DNA of 5,922 bases from Candidatus Altimarinota bacterium (GTDB taxonomy: Bacteria; Patescibacteriota; Gracilibacteria; BD1-5; UBA6164). Positions 1 through 5,922 of this stretch are shown here, piece after piece. The stretch covers positions 1 through 5,922 of the forward strand of contig JAMOTX010000062.1 in the NCBI GenBank assembly GCA_027062145.1, written 5' to 3'. The notes below the pieces were generated by a model. That model made no database searches. It had not been told where the DNA came from and saw only the letters and a list, made by a program, of their open reading frames with translations. The first letter of the stretch is position 1; every line of letters begins with the position of its first letter. The position numbers and the translations under genes were made by a program.

Positions 1-465
1 TTTTCATTCTATCATATTCATAAAACTAGTAACAACTATATCATCCATATGATGTCCATAAATTATTTTAGTTGCTCAATATCTTTCACATAATTTAAAC
101 ATTGCTATTCTTCTAGCATAGGCACACCATTGACATGATTGTCATATTCATTCATTTAATTTTGATTCTTCAGGAAGTTTAATATCTATTTTTTCTAAAG
201 GAATTCATAATTCTTTTTCAAAATATTCTTGTTTTTCTTTAAATTGAATATCACAATCGATTAAAAAACTTTTAAATATATATATAGCTTTTATATTAAA
301 TTTTTCTTTTGCAAATTTTCTATATTGACTTAAAAGATATCATAAAACCATTGAATCTTTTCATCAACTTACTCATAATATTACAGTTTCTCATTCTTGA
401 ATCATATCGAAATCACAAATTGCGTTTCTTAATTTTTTTAATAATTTTTTTTCTAATGCAGCCAA
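1..465 (-). CDS. ttcA: TtcA-like tRNA 2-thiocytidine synthetase, N-terminal 155 residues (3' end beyond window)
   Basis: This is a PP-loop ATPase that by family adenylates and thiolates C32 of tRNA in the cytoplasm, using an Fe-S cluster. With UGA read as Gly the frame is open to the window edge. Visible are a basic N-terminal helix and the family-typical DFDMIQEGE (residues 18-26), the PP-loop SGGKDS (33-38, both glycines TGA), a CQWC pair (Cys111, Cys114) matching the TtcA cluster cysteines, and GHHMDDIVVTSFMNMIEGK (137-155), close to the GHHRDDILQTLFLNM segment of E. coli TtcA. The third cluster Cys would lie beyond the edge. No ATG precedes Met21. I chose TTG at 465 because it yields the helix before DFDMI that the family has; the frame is open back to a TAA at 532-534. 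Ten of 11 glycines are TGA. It is divergent from the FecR-like gene. The PP-loop family is certain; the exact TtcA role is likely, though another TtcA/TtuA-type thiolase is possible. Confidence 0.85.
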
Positions 466-494
466 TTTTATATTTTTATAAATAAATTTTAGAT

Positions 495-522
495 ATAGTA
501 TATATTTTTTTGAAAATGTAAA
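495..522 (-). promoter_or_regulatory. Possible promoter for the ttcA-like gene
   Basis: On the minus strand TTTACA (522-517) is followed after 16 bases by TACTAT (500-495), about 30 bases before the TTG start. Matches to the -35 and -10 consensus are partial, and such matches arise easily in DNA this AT-rich. No Shine-Dalgarno sequence is seen before the start. Confidence 0.25.
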
Positions 523-590
523 TATTAAGCTTTATATAGGTCTTTTATAAATTTTTTATTGAAATTTTATAAATAATATTTATAGTTATT

Positions 591-596
591 TATAAT
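591..596 (+). promoter_or_regulatory. Possible -10 box for the FecR-like gene
   Basis: A perfect TATAAT lies 26 bases before the ATG at 623. The only TTGAAA nearby (559-564) is too far upstream (26-base spacer) to pair with it; it would fit TATAGT at 581-586 (16-base spacer) better. Which of the two is used cannot be decided by eye. The 466-622 interval is a divergent intergenic region with nothing else recognisable. Confidence 0.3.
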
Positions 597-622
597 AAGA
601 TTTATATATTAATTTTCATTTT

Positions 623-2044
623 ATGAATGTAAGAAGAAGAAATACTCTTGAGAAGTGATTGAGAGATTATATTGTACCAATTATATGATTATTATTGGTT
701 GTAATATTAATTTTTAATGCATTTTCTTGAGATACAGTTCCAGAATCAAATACTCAAGTTGAAAATAAAATATGATTAAGTATTGAACTTTGATGAAATA
801 ATTCAGAAAGTTTTATATCTTACCCTTGAGATCATAAAGAAAAAATAGTATGAGACACTATGTTATATAAATGAGAGAAAATAATTATAAAAGAGGGAAC
901 TGCTAGTTTAAATCTAGCTTCTGTATGAGATTTTAAAGTTAATAAACTATGAGAATTAAAATATTTAGAAAATGGTGATTTTTCATTGTTTTCTTCTGAT
1001 TTATGGCTTAATAGTAAAAATCAAGTAACTGTAGATATGAGATTTGCTTCTGTTAAAGTTTGAGAAAATACTCATATATCTTTTTCACAAAATGAAATGG
1101 GTAGTACAATATATTTAGTGAATTGATTTGCAGAAGTATCTAATAAAGTATGACAAAATACAGTATTAGCAAGTGGTCAAAAAATAACTATATCTAGATT
1201 AGATGCGAGTAAAGAAGAGTTAGATTTATCTTTATTAAAATCTAATATTGATGATTATTATAAACAATCAGATTGGTTTATTATAAATAACTGAATAAGT
1301 TATTTAAATTTAGATGAAAAGAAAGAAGAGGATACAGAAAAAACTTCAACATGAAAAACTACATCAATTACAACTACTTGATTATTATCACTTTCAAATC
1401 TATATGATGAAGCAAATGTTTCTTCAGATGTAATAACAGTTTCTTGAACATTCAATAATGAAGATATTGAAAAAATTCTTTTGAATTGAAAAGAAGCAAT
1501 AATAAATAAAGAATTAAAAACATTTAAATTTGAAAAAATCAAAGTCCCTAATAGAGAAAATGATTTTGTATTTAAAGTTTATGATGATGCAAATGATTTA
1601 TTAAGTAAATTTGTTTATGTTATATATTACGATTGATGAAAAATAAAAGATGCGTTAAGTAATAAATTCAACGTTCAAACATTTGATGTTGATGGTAGTC
1701 AATTTACTTTCACAACTATTAAAGATTGAGTTTCTAAACAATTAAATGGAAAAACTAGTTATACAACTTATGGTGATTTTCTTACAATTTACTGAAATGT
1801 TACTGCTAAATGAATCAAAAGAGTTGATGTAGATTGATATACATTAAAATCATTTAAATGAAATACTTGGAGATATCATCCTTCAGTTATTAATAATAAT
1901 TTAAATATCTGAACAAATGTTTATGAAATTAAATATTTTGATACAGAAGATAATTTAGTTTATACAAATCATTTTACTATTATTAAGAAAACTACAAAAA
2001 AAGAAAGTACTAAAACTATTAGTGATGAAGCAAAAATTAATTAA
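623..2044 (+). CDS. Membrane-anchored FecR-like domain protein with two Ig-like domains (473 aa)
   Basis: The 473-residue frame carries 27 in-frame TGA codons (of 34 glycines) and no other interruption. The N-terminus is basic (MNVRRR), followed by a hydrophobic segment at about 16-36 (IVPIIGLLLVVILIFNAF), which suggests one membrane anchor with the rest outside. Residues about 70-195 have the pattern of a FecR-type beta domain: a GEKIIIKEGTASLNL strand pair, a middle of alternating strands, then VNGFAEVS and ASGQKITISR at the end. Two later segments, about 268-336 (starting VITVSGTFNNEDIEKILLNG) and 387-455 (starting LTIYGNVTAKGIKRVDVDG), look like related Ig-like beta sandwiches of the kind that carry 'v.Gtv....i..v.vnG' starts. 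A Thr/Lys/Glu-rich linker (231-252) separates them from the FecR part. No sigma factor or TonB receptor is next to it, so classical FecR signalling is not implied; a surface or envelope role is inference. The tail 456-473 is charged. Confidence is high for a real gene and moderate for the domain names. Confidence 0.8.
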
Positions 2045-2078
2045 AAAAAAGAGATTCGTAAGAATCTCTTTTTTTTTA
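2043..2078. terminator. Shared bidirectional terminator between convergent genes
   Basis: A perfect 7-bp stem, GAGATTC (2051-2057) with GAATCTC (2062-2068), has a GTAA loop. It is flanked by eight A (2043-2050) on the left and nine T (2069-2077) on the right, so it has a U-tract on either strand. It fills the whole 31-base gap between the FecR-like gene (stop 2042-2044) and the thioredoxin-like gene (stop 2076-2078). The A- and T-tracts overlap both TAA stop codons. Confidence 0.9.
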
Positions 2079-2399
2079 ACATCATGTAGAACATGTTCAA
2101 CATGCACTAGGAGCACATCAATCTCACATATCTCATCCTCAAATAATACTTATAAACATTGCTTTTAGTTCTTCGTCATCAGGTATTAATCATTCAAAAA
2201 TAGTATCTTTGAAATCTATAGCTTCTTCTTCAACAATTAAAGCAGGTTCTTTAGTTATATTTAATTCAGTTTTTAATTTTTCATCATAAGTAATTTCTAC
2301 TTGTATGAATGATACTAATCATAGTTCATCTAAAACAACACTAACTTTATTAAAAAGTTCTTTTGTGTTTTCTTCTGTTCAATAAATTTTTATTTTCAT
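2076..2399 (-). CDS. Small thioredoxin-fold-like protein lacking CxxC, with a Cys-rich tail (107 aa)
   Basis: The frame runs from ATG 2399 to TAA and holds nine TGA codons (of ten glycines). The start MKIKIYGTEENTKELF, a helix to about residue 27, a second strand FIQVEITYD, the KEPALIVEEEAID segment with Pro52 where thioredoxins carry the cis-Pro, and the ending GLIPDDEELKAMF match the layout of small redox-disulfide proteins of the thioredoxin_3 type (G[T/P]GCxxC...TPALVVDG...P..EEL). The usual CxxC after the first strand is absent: the positions read TEENT. The only cysteines, 95, 100, 103 and 107, lie in a Gly-rich tail (residues 87-107) spaced C-x4-C-x2-C-x3-C, which could bind metal or an Fe-S cluster or form disulfides. 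The fold assignment is inferred from pattern; function is unknown. TATAAT sits directly before the ATG (2405-2400), and an rplY terminator lies just upstream, so how it is expressed is unclear. Confidence 0.75.
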
Positions 2400-2414
2400 A
2401 TTATATTTTTAGGT

Positions 2415-2458
2415 AAAAAAAAAGAATAATTCTATTGTATTGAATTATTCTTTTTTTT
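2415..2458 (-). terminator. Terminator of rplY
   Basis: A perfect 9-bp stem, GAATAATTC (2424-2432) with GAATTATTC (2442-2450), has a 9-base loop and is followed on the minus strand by nine U (2423-2415). The T-tract on the other side (2451-2458) can extend the stem by A-T pairs. It begins 14 bases after the rplY stop and ends about 16 bases before the next ATG, so read-through would feed the thioredoxin-like gene. Confidence 0.85.
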
Positions 2459-2471
2459 AAAGTTTTTTTAA

Positions 2472-3095
2472 TTATGCTTCAGTTGTTTTTTCTTCATCAG
2501 CACCAGTAACAGCAGCTTCAGGAGCTTCGTCAGAAACTTCTTCTACTTTTTTAGGTTTAGCAGCTATAACAATAACTTCTTCAGCAGGAGTTAATAAAGT
2601 CATAGTTGAAGGAATATTAAGCTCAGATGCTTTAATATTTGAATCAAATTCTTTTAATACTGATAAATCAACATCAATATGATCAACTAAATCTTTAGGT
2701 AAAACTGATACTTCAATTTCTTTAGTTAATTCTTCTAATACTGCACCTTCTTTAACTGCGTTTGATACACCAGTAAAGTTTAAGTGAATCATAGTTTTTA
2801 ATTTTTCACCTCTAGTTAATGCGAAGAAATCAACATGAATAAAATCACCACTAACTGGTTCTCTTTGAAAATCATGAATTAATACTTCAATATCGTTTTT
2901 ACCAAATTTTAAATTAATAATATTTGATTCTCACGCTTGTCTAAATAATTTTAAAAAATCTGATGCATCTAAGTTTAAACTTATAGATTCTTGATTTTTA
3001 CCATAAACAACAGCAGGAAGTTTTCTTGCTTTTCTTAAATGTTTACAGTCCTCATCTTTTGCTCTAATTTGAGCTTCAATACTAAAACTTGTCAT
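2472..3095 (-). CDS. rplY: 50S ribosomal protein bL25, long CTC/TL5 form (207 aa)
   Basis: bL25 binds 5S rRNA in the large ribosomal subunit. The N-terminal L25 domain (about 1-92) shows the family signatures: RKARKLPAVVYGK (21-33), the LNLDASDFLKLF segment, and VLIHDFQREPVSGDFIHVDF (71-90). The C-terminal TL5/CTC domain (about 93-180) contains VKEGAVLEELTKEIEVSVLPKD and the IPSTMTLLTPAEEVIVIA ending. An acidic Glu/Ala/Thr tail (183-207) is typical of long CTC forms. The ATG at 3095 is the only start giving a complete L25 domain; a standard-code reading would wrongly begin at Met102 because Gly55 is TGA. This is the only TGA among eight glycines (seven are GGT), in contrast to its neighbours. 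It has its own terminator downstream and a probable promoter upstream. Confidence 0.95.
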
Positions 3096-3161
3096 AGTGT
3101 TATAATTAACATAAATAAAATATACAAAAACTCAGTGTGTTTATGGAATTTTTGTGACTGT

Positions 3162-3190
3162 ATTCTATATAAAAGATAAAAATATGCAAA
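3162..3190 (-). promoter_or_regulatory. Probable rplY promoter
   Basis: On the minus strand TTTGCA (3190-3185) is followed after 17 bases by TAGAAT (3167-3162), leaving a leader of roughly 60 bases before the ATG at 3095. The same TATAGAAT context occurs before murA. The -35 half falls inside the terminator stem of the gene upstream. A second candidate, TTGTAT followed after 17 bases by TATAAC, ends only 3 bases before the ATG and looks too close to be used. No Shine-Dalgarno sequence is visible. Confidence 0.35.
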
Positions 3191-3219
3191 AGATTTTTAG
3201 CCTTTTGCATATTTTTGTT
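3172..3219 (-). terminator. Terminator of the PP2C-like membrane protein gene
   Basis: A 12-bp perfect stem, AATATGCAAAAG (3181-3192) with CTTTTGCATATT (3202-3213), has a 9-base loop. A-T pairs extend its base (3178-3180 with 3214-3216). On the minus strand it is followed by a T-rich run with one interruption (TTTTATCTTTT). It starts right after the TAA at 3223-3221. Confidence 0.8.
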
Positions 3220-3220
3220 T

Positions 3221-5146
3221 TTATCTTATAAGTAATCTATCATCACTAATTTCAAAATTGATTTTATATAATCAATTACTGTTTAATATCACTATTTCTC
3301 AATCATGATTAACAAAGAAATCTTTTATAATATTTTTATTTCATTCAATTTGTCATATATAAGTTAAGCTTGAAGTATTCTTATAATTTTTTGAATTAGG
3401 TTTAAATATCCAAACTTTATTATTCATTAATAAATATACATAATTTAAATCAATTCTAGCTTTTAAATCAATTATTTTATTATCATTATCTAAATCATAG
3501 TTTTCTGGTAATTTATTTAATGTAATTGTTTCAATTCTATATGGATTTTTAAAGAATTTTATTATTGATAAATCTTTTTTTAATATATAGAAACCTCAAT
3601 CGATAGAAATAGATAAAATTTCTCATATTTGAGTTAAATCATCTTTTTTCAAATATCAATCAGTTGTTTTAAACTTTGTTCACGCTAATGCATGTTTATT
3701 AATTTGAAAATCATCTTTTCATACTAGGTATATATTTTGAGCATAAGAAGATATTTCTTTTGATTGTTCCCAAGTTTTTTGTCATACAACGTCCATATAA
3801 CTAAAATATCAATTTTTAGTAAATTTAACTATTTTTGATAAACTAGTTAGTAAATACATATTATCTCAAATGAAAGTAGCATCAACAAAATTTTCGTTTT
3901 CTTCTAATGAACTAAAAATATTATTTTTAGCTTTTGTGTTTGGAATAATTGGTCAGGTAACTCATTTATTTGTTATAATATATGGTTTTTTATATTGGAC
4001 ACTATTTTTGTTTTCGTTTGATATTATTTTAATTGGATTTTGAATTTTTTCTGTATAGATAATATTTTCAGCAGCTTCATCAAAAATTTCTATTTTATTG
4101 AATTGTTTTTTTAATATATTTATATTATCATTTATTTTTTCAATATCATTAAGAAAAATTTTATTTTTTTCAATATCATTAACTAAACTTTCAGCATTTG
4201 ATATATTTAAATCAAAACTATCAGGATTTGCTATATTTTCAGAAGCTATTCTTAAATATGTTTTTGCTTTGATTATATTTTCTTTAGCTAATTCTTTTTC
4301 TTCGTTTTGAGTTGTTATTGATGCAACAGTAGAAAGTATAGAATATAGAAAGAATATAGATATTAATATACCACTTATAAATATTCAATTTTTTATATTT
4401 TTAGAAGAAGTATTTATTTTGTCTTTTAGTACTAGTAGATATCATAAAATAATTTTACTTATTTTGTTATCAAAAAATTTAAAAAATTGTTCTTTTAAAA
4501 TATCAATTTTTGTATATTCAGAATTATTTTTTTCTGTTTGTAGGTATTTAATTGAACTAATTACTATGTTTTTGTTTAATACTTCACTTAATAGAATATT
4601 TTTAATATTTTTATTAAAAATATTAATATCTTCTGATAAAATTAAGCCATCTAATAAATCACTTTTTGAAAGATAATTTAATAATCTATTAGTTGAAGAA
4701 ACTATTATTTCACCACTTTTAAGTTCACCTGAAGATACATAGTTGAATTCTTTTTTGTTTTCTTCTTTATTAGTAAGCTCAATTACTTCATTTTTTTCAT
4801 TTATTAAATAACATGAAGCTTTTCAAATATTTGAAAATATGTATTCGTTTTTATTTAATATTCAAATAATTATATCTAATTTAAGTTTGTCTTCTGAATC
4901 TTTTTTCCATGATTTAATAAATGCATTTATGCTTTCTAGTGAAATAGAAAAATCATTATAAGTATTTTTTTTAGAAATTTTATCTATAACAAAATCAAGA
5001 ATGTTGTTTAATATTAATTCTCATAAATTAGCATCTTTTGAGCTTATTAATATAAAACAATCTAATTTTTTATCTAAATTAATACTTCTTTTAATTACTG
5101 TGTTTTCTTTTCCAAAATCTACTTTTTTAGTACTTATTTCAAACAT
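3221..5146 (-). CDS. Single-pass membrane protein with degenerate PP2C-like domain and propeller-like C-terminus (641 aa)
   Basis: The frame runs 641 residues from ATG 5146 to TAA, with 19 TGA codons of 25 glycines. Residues about 1-165 resemble a PP2C-type phosphatase fold: DKKLDCFILISS, IIIGILNKNEYIFSNIGKASCYLI (compare NvGDSRaYLi) and FNYVSSGELKSGEIIVSSTNRLL (compare L..GD.iiL.SDGL). The metal-binding Asp residues of these motifs are missing, so it is probably catalytically dead if the assignment is right. A predicted transmembrane helix spans about 254-276. It is followed by a charged helical, probably coiled-coil stretch (280-356). Residues about 425-632 contain five loosely repeated strand units, at 431 (YLLTSLSKIVKF), 473, 520, 571 (YLLMNNKVWIFK) and 619, spaced 42-51 residues as in beta-propellers. 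The inferred topology is cytoplasmic N-domain and external propeller. I do not recognise a named family, and the function is unknown. It is divergent from murA and ends in its own terminator. Confidence 0.75.
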
Positions 5147-5184
5147 TACTTTAATGGTTTTAAAAACTATTTTTCTTTGTAAAA

Positions 5185-5211
5185 ATTATATATAAATATT
5201 TATAATTTCAA
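5185..5211 (-). promoter_or_regulatory. Possible promoter for the PP2C-like membrane protein gene
   Basis: On the minus strand TTGAAA (5211-5206) is followed after 15 bases by TATAAT (5190-5185), about 38 bases before the ATG at 5146. The -10 is perfect but the spacer is short. Next to it TTGAAA also occurs on the plus strand (5213-5218), giving a small inverted pair. Confidence 0.35.
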
Positions 5212-5251
5212 ATTGAAAATATATTTTATGTTAAAATCTTTATTATTAATA

Positions 5252-5279
5252 TTGTGTAAAAAATAAATTCATATAGAAT
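5252..5279 (+). promoter_or_regulatory. Possible murA promoter
   Basis: TTGTGT (5252-5257) is followed after 16 bases by TAGAAT (5274-5279), within the sequence TATAGAAT that also appears before rplY. It lies about 44 bases before the ATG at 5324. The -35 match is weak. Confidence 0.35.
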
Positions 5280-5299
5280 ATAAAAAACTAAAGAAATAA

Positions 5300-5341
5300 A
5301 TGTTACCAGTTAAATAAAAATATATGTTAGTAGTTAAATGA
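5300..5341 (+). repeat. Imperfect tandem repeat of the murA start region (period 24)
   Basis: ATGTTACCAGTTAAATAA (5300-5317) and ATGTTAGTAGTTAAATGA (5324-5341) differ at three of 18 bases and are 24 bases apart, so they are in the same frame. The upstream copy encodes MLPVK then TAA; the downstream copy is the start of murA, MLVVK then Gly (TGA). The upstream copy is either a leader mini-ORF or a remnant of duplication. Confidence 0.6.
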
Positions 5342-5922
5342 GAAAATAAATTAAGCTGAAGTATTAAAATTAGCTGATCAAAAAATGCTGCATTACCAAT
5401 TTTAGGTGCTGCATTATTATTGAATGGTAGAGTAACATTAAATAGAGTTCCAAAAATATGAGATGTTATGACTTTCTTAGATATACTTGAAGGTATTTGA
5501 GTGAAATATAGTTGGGAAGGTAATACTCTACATTTTGATTCTTCAAATATTACAAATGAAAATTTAAATTTTGAAAAAATTAAAAAAATAAGATCTTCAA
5601 TTTTTCTTTTATCACCATTATTACATTTTTTTGGTAATATTAAAATACCTTTTCCAGGTGGATGTAGTATTTGAGCAAGACCTATTGATGCTCATTTAAA
5701 CTGATTAGAAGCTATTTGATATAAATCTACTTTTGATGAAGAAGATATTATTCTTTGAGGTAAATTGAAAACATGAGAAAAAATACTAAATGCTAGTTTT
5801 TGAGTTAGTTCTACTGAAAATTTAATAGTCGCAAATGTTTTAAGAGATTGAAAAACTATTATAAAAAACTCAGCTACGGAACCTCATGTAATGAATTTAA
5901 TAGATTTTTTAAGAAAAGCATG
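5324..5922 (+). CDS. murA: UDP-N-acetylglucosamine 1-carboxyvinyltransferase MurA, N-terminal 199 residues (3' end beyond window)
   Basis: MurA transfers enolpyruvate from PEP to UDP-GlcNAc in the cytoplasm, the first committed step of peptidoglycan synthesis. The frame shows SGSKNAALPI (17-26; Lys20 and Asn21 match the substrate-binding K22/N23 of E. coli), IRSSIFLLSPL (Arg90 matches Arg91), the catalytic loop PGGCSIGARPIDAHLNGLEAIG (111-132) with active-site Cys114 and Arg119, and GKTIIKNSATEPHVMNLIDFL (176-196), matching the [21 protein letters not shown] region. Twelve of 20 glycines are TGA, several at invariant positions. The family is usually about 420 residues, so roughly half is present. 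The start at 5324 places the first strand (LVVKGENKLSG) as in homologues; an upstream ATG at 5300 is closed off by TAA. The start codon has no clear Shine-Dalgarno. The intact Cys argues for an active, fosfomycin-sensitive-type enzyme (inference). Confidence 0.95.

Noticed and set aside
544..576. Imperfect inverted repeat in the divergent intergenic region (TTTATAAATTT with AAATTTTATAAA)
   Set aside because: It is all A/T with a mismatch or bulge; such symmetry is expected by chance in this composition and it lacks a U-tract or other sign of function.
1300..1542. Minus-strand open frame of 80 codons
   Set aside because: It lies antisense within the FecR-like gene, which is far longer and has recognisable domains once UGA is sense; the translation is Phe/Ser-rich and low in information, as expected for a shadow.
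623..2044. A decayed pseudogene with many TGA stops
   Set aside because: All interruptions are TGA, never TAA or TAG, and they fall at plausible glycine positions; no frameshift is needed over 474 codons.
3131..3160. Possible hairpin in the rplY leader (CAGT with ACTG arms)
   Set aside because: Only four base pairs hold before mismatches, too little to claim an autoregulatory structure.
4098..4310. Plus-strand open frame of 70 codons
   Set aside because: It is antisense to the coiled-coil part of the 641-residue gene; its hydrophobic Ile/Phe/Ser-rich protein is the usual complement of Lys/Glu/Asn-rich coding sequence.
4419..4676. Plus-strand open frame of 85 codons
   Set aside because: It is antisense to the N-terminal half of the 641-residue gene, with no start signal or family resemblance.
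5001..5195. Plus-strand open frame of 64 codons
   Set aside because: It overlaps the start and promoter region of the minus-strand 641-residue gene and has no recognisable content.
1..5922. Mycoplasma-type code (UGA = Trp), suggested by the AT-rich DNA and in-frame TGA
   Set aside because: It would turn the PP-loop SGGKDS into SWWKDS and MurA PGGCSIGARP into PGGCSIWARP; the glycine reading restores the motifs.
1..5922. CRISPR array, tRNA, rRNA, insertion sequence or prophage signals
   Set aside because: No regularly spaced repeats, cloverleaf-like segments, conserved rRNA stretches, transposase motifs or terminal inverted repeats were seen on either strand.

Overview
The window comes from a bacterium that reads UGA as glycine (genetic code 25), as known from the Gracilibacteria (BD1-5/GN02) and Absconditabacteria (SR1) lineages of the candidate phyla radiation. 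The sequence itself shows this. In the murA-like gene, in-frame TGA falls on glycines that the family conserves: the SGxKNAALP motif, the residue after the catalytic Cys in PGGCxxGARP, and the Gly after the DxHLN segment. In the ttcA-like gene two adjacent TGA codons supply both glycines of the SGGKDS PP-loop. Reading UGA as Trp (Mycoplasma-like) or as stop destroys these motifs. DNA is very AT-rich, Arg is written only as AGA, and about 72% of glycines (78 of 108 by hand count) are TGA.

Under this code the window is almost fully coding, with six genes: (1) 1-465, minus, the N-terminal part of a TtcA-like tRNA 2-thiocytidine synthetase, cut by the window edge; (2) 623-2044, plus, a membrane-anchored FecR-like protein with two apparent Ig-like domains; (3) 2076-2399, minus, a thioredoxin-fold small protein with no CxxC but a four-cysteine tail; (4) 2472-3095, minus, ribosomal protein bL25 of the long CTC type; (5) 3221-5146, minus, a large single-pass membrane protein with a degenerate PP2C-like cytoplasmic domain and a propeller-like C-terminus; (6) 5324-5922, plus, the first half of MurA, cut by the window edge.

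Rho-independent hairpins lie after genes 2/3 (one shared convergent terminator), 4 and 5. The genes therefore look like mostly single transcription units, not one operon. Divergent promoter regions separate genes 1/2 (466-622) and genes 5/6 (5147-5323). No gene-free stretch exceeds 300 bases.

Functionally this is ordinary chromosomal content (tRNA modification, translation, peptidoglycan synthesis) mixed with lineage-specific surface or membrane proteins. I see no mobile element, CRISPR array, tRNA or rRNA. The least ordinary parts are the recoding with its gene-to-gene variation, the cysteine-tailed thioredoxin-like protein, the PP2C-like/propeller membrane protein, and a near-duplicate of the murA start region.
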